Origin: G039029935 sp039029935
GTDB lineage: Bacteria; Chloroflexota; Anaerolineae; Caldilineales; Caldilineaceae
Length of the DNA: 6,290 bases
Assembly: GCA_039029935.1 (NCBI GenBank)
Contig: JBCCFC010000837.1
Location: 1 to 6,290, forward strand
Direction: 5' to 3'
The notes under the pieces are model-generated. The model was not told where the DNA came from. It saw nothing but the letters and a program-made list of their open reading frames with translations, and made no database searches. The position numbers were made by a program, and so were the translations under genes. Of the stretch, positions 5,099 through 6,290 are shown in pieces; positions within the stretch are counted from its first letter, which is position 1; every line of letters begins with the position of its first letter.

Positions 5099-6290
5099 CT
5101 ACTTAAACTCCGGACGTCCAATTGCATCGGTACTGTTTTGCCGTCGATATACACGCAGCAGCCCACCCGCATCATCCAGAATCCTTGTTTTGGCCGTCTC
5201 AATCCGTTCCGCCCCCTTGTCCGTAATTTCATGATGGCAATCCGGGTCGGACTCAAAATCGAAGAGACGTGGGTGCTGGAATTCGGCATCGCTAAAGAAC
5301 CAGTTCTGGCGGTCCTTATACCACACCGAATTGCCATAACGACAGGTCAAGTACGCTCGTGATTGGAATGCCCCTTCGCCCGTCACCAGCGGCAACAAAC
5401 TCTGTCCCTCAATGCCATCCACAGGAACAACGCCCGTCACCTCCGAGATGGTCGCCGGAATGTCAAGCGTATAGACAAACTCACCACACTGTGTCCCTGC
5501 GCCCACGCCTGTGGGATGACGCACCAACAGCGGCAAGTCCATTGTCCCCGGATACATATAATCGGCAGGCTTGCCCGTCACCCCATCAGGGTTCTCGGCA
5601 AAGTTTGTGCCATGATCGGCCACAAAGAAAATCATGGTATTCTCGGCCAACCCCAAGCGGTCGATGGTGTCGATAAGCTTGCCAAACCACGTATCAACCA
5701 ACGTCACCAACCCCGCATAGTTGGCGCGGATACTGGGTAGCCGCTCTTCAAGCTGTGGGTTGAGATTGAGCGGACCATAAGGGACCGTAATGCAGATTGG
5801 CTCGCGTTTTTCACGGCTCTCATAGAGGTCATAGTAGTGGATGGGGGCCTCCCACGACTCATGGGGGGCAAAGCTATCAACATAGAGATAAAAGGGCTTA
5901 TCTTGGTGATGTCGTTGATTTTGTTCAACAAACTCAATGGCCGCACGAAACGTCCGTGCCGTCGGCCACTCTTCTTCAGGTTGATAGGGGCGGACATTGG
6001 CTAGATGCGCACGCACACGCTCTTCACCGGATTTACTCCAATAGCGCGCCACCTGTACAGGGTCAGCATGGGCGGTGGCACGATAACGGTCTTCGGAATG
6101 ACCACGAATGTACGCCCATTGCCCAAAGCCCCGTGTAAAGTTCATCCCCGGCACAAAGTAATGCGGGACATCGCTAAAAAAGCCCGTATGATAGCCACGC
6201 TGCACCAACGCCTCGGCCATCGTCCCCTCTTCAGAGGACATGGGTTGCCAGCCCGGTAAATATACATTGTCCCAAGGTACAGGCTTGTAA
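5099..6290 (-). CDS. Sulfatase-family hydrolase (partial, N-terminus beyond right edge)
   Basis: C-terminal 397 codons of an alkaline-phosphatase-superfamily sulfatase, a class that hydrolyses sulfate esters (some members cleave phosphonates or transfer phosphoethanolamine). The stop is TAG at 5101-5099. The ATG at 6241 is not the start: the frame continues to the window edge with a sulfatase-like KPVPWDNVYLPGWQP just before it. Numbering from that internal Met, visible features are EGTMAEALVQRGYHTGFFSD (5-24), YLYVDSFAPHESWEAP (118-133) with the conserved His, LVDTWFGKLIDTIDRLGL (181-198), the metal-binding FFVADHG (205-211), a Lys at 224 before the MDLPLLVRHP segment (234-243), and the terminal PRLFDFESDPDCHHEI (324-339) typical of the family. 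The CxPSR or SxPSR motif holding the formylglycine lies outside the window, so catalytic competence and cellular location cannot be judged. It lies 145 bases upstream of the small reading frame. Confidence 0.9.
   Translation of the reverse strand, partial: YKPVPWDNVYLPGWQPMSSEEGTMAEALVQRGYHTGFFSDVPHYFVPGMNFTRGFGQWAYIRGHSEDRYRATAHADPVQVARYWSKSGEERVRAHLANVRPYQPEEEWPTARTFRAAIEFVEQNQRHHQDKPFYLYVDSFAPHESWEAPIHYYDLYESREKREPICITVPYGPLNLNPQLEERLPSIRANYAGLVTLVDTWFGKLIDTIDRLGLAENTMIFFVADHGTNFAENPDGVTGKPADYMYPGTMDLPLLVRHPTGVGAGTQCGEFVYTLDIPATISEVTGVVPVDGIEGQSLLPLVTGEGAFQSRAYLTCRYGNSVWYKDRQNWFFSDAEFQHPRLFDFESDPDCHHEITDKGAERIETAKTRILDDAGGLLRVYRRQNSTDAIGRPEFK

Noticed and set aside
4928..5362. Plus-strand frame starting with a hydrophobic stretch (MAVSMITFMIVPFAILFVAY)
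   Set aside because: Most of it is antisense to the conserved sulfatase C-terminus and it runs through intergenic repeats; no recognisable family and no convincing ribosome-binding site.
6239..6241. ATG at 6241 as the true start of the sulfatase
   Set aside because: The frame stays open to the window edge and the upstream residues (KPVPWDNVYLPGWQP) look like sulfatase sequence; the family also needs an N-terminal formylglycine motif that must lie further upstream.

Overview
All genes recognised in this window lie on the minus strand. Reading in the direction of transcription (high to low coordinates), they are: a sulfatase-family hydrolase cut by the right edge; a 30-codon open reading frame; a UvrD/PcrA-type superfamily 1 DNA helicase; an AI-2E (PerM-like) family membrane transporter; and a type I mannose-6-phosphate isomerase cut by the left edge. 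No tRNA, rRNA, CRISPR array, transposase or phage gene was seen. Base composition looks balanced throughout, with no clear compositional break between genes.

The organism cannot be fixed from this window. The helicase is closer in layout to PcrA than to enterobacterial UvrD: it has the C-terminal Tudor-like module, and its IYDTADQ segment matches PcrA as I remember it. The isomerase looks like the short Bacillus-type class I enzyme. The intergenic DNA carries two repeat styles, a CAGGCA...TGCCTG palindrome and TCTGCG-type short repeats. From memory these occur in free-living Chloroflexota and filamentous cyanobacteria. A Chloroflexota-like bacterium is my best guess, at low to moderate confidence.

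Layout: 1-550 is the N-terminal 183 codons of manA. 563-2050 is the AI-2E transporter, only 12 bases upstream of manA, so the two are probably co-transcribed. 2051-2190 is a 140-base gap almost filled by a compound repeat: 22-base inverted arms, each itself a small dyad, around five copies of a 14-base tandem unit. 2191-4851 is the helicase, with an unusually long Gly/Ser/Arg/Asn/Gln-rich linker before its C-terminal module. 4852-5098 is a 247-base gap holding the 30-codon reading frame (its stop overlaps the helicase Shine-Dalgarno sequence), a perfect 12-base palindrome, a 9-base inverted repeat joining the two ends of the small reading frame, and a TCTGCG repeat that can form a hairpin. 5099-6290 is the sulfatase.

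The gene set is mostly housekeeping: DNA repair/replication helicase, membrane transport, sugar-phosphate isomerisation and sulfate-ester or related hydrolysis. I see no defence, secretion or biosynthetic system. The points most worth a second look are the repeat between the helicase and the transporter, the small reading frame with its possible RNA structure at the helicase start, and the long helicase linker.
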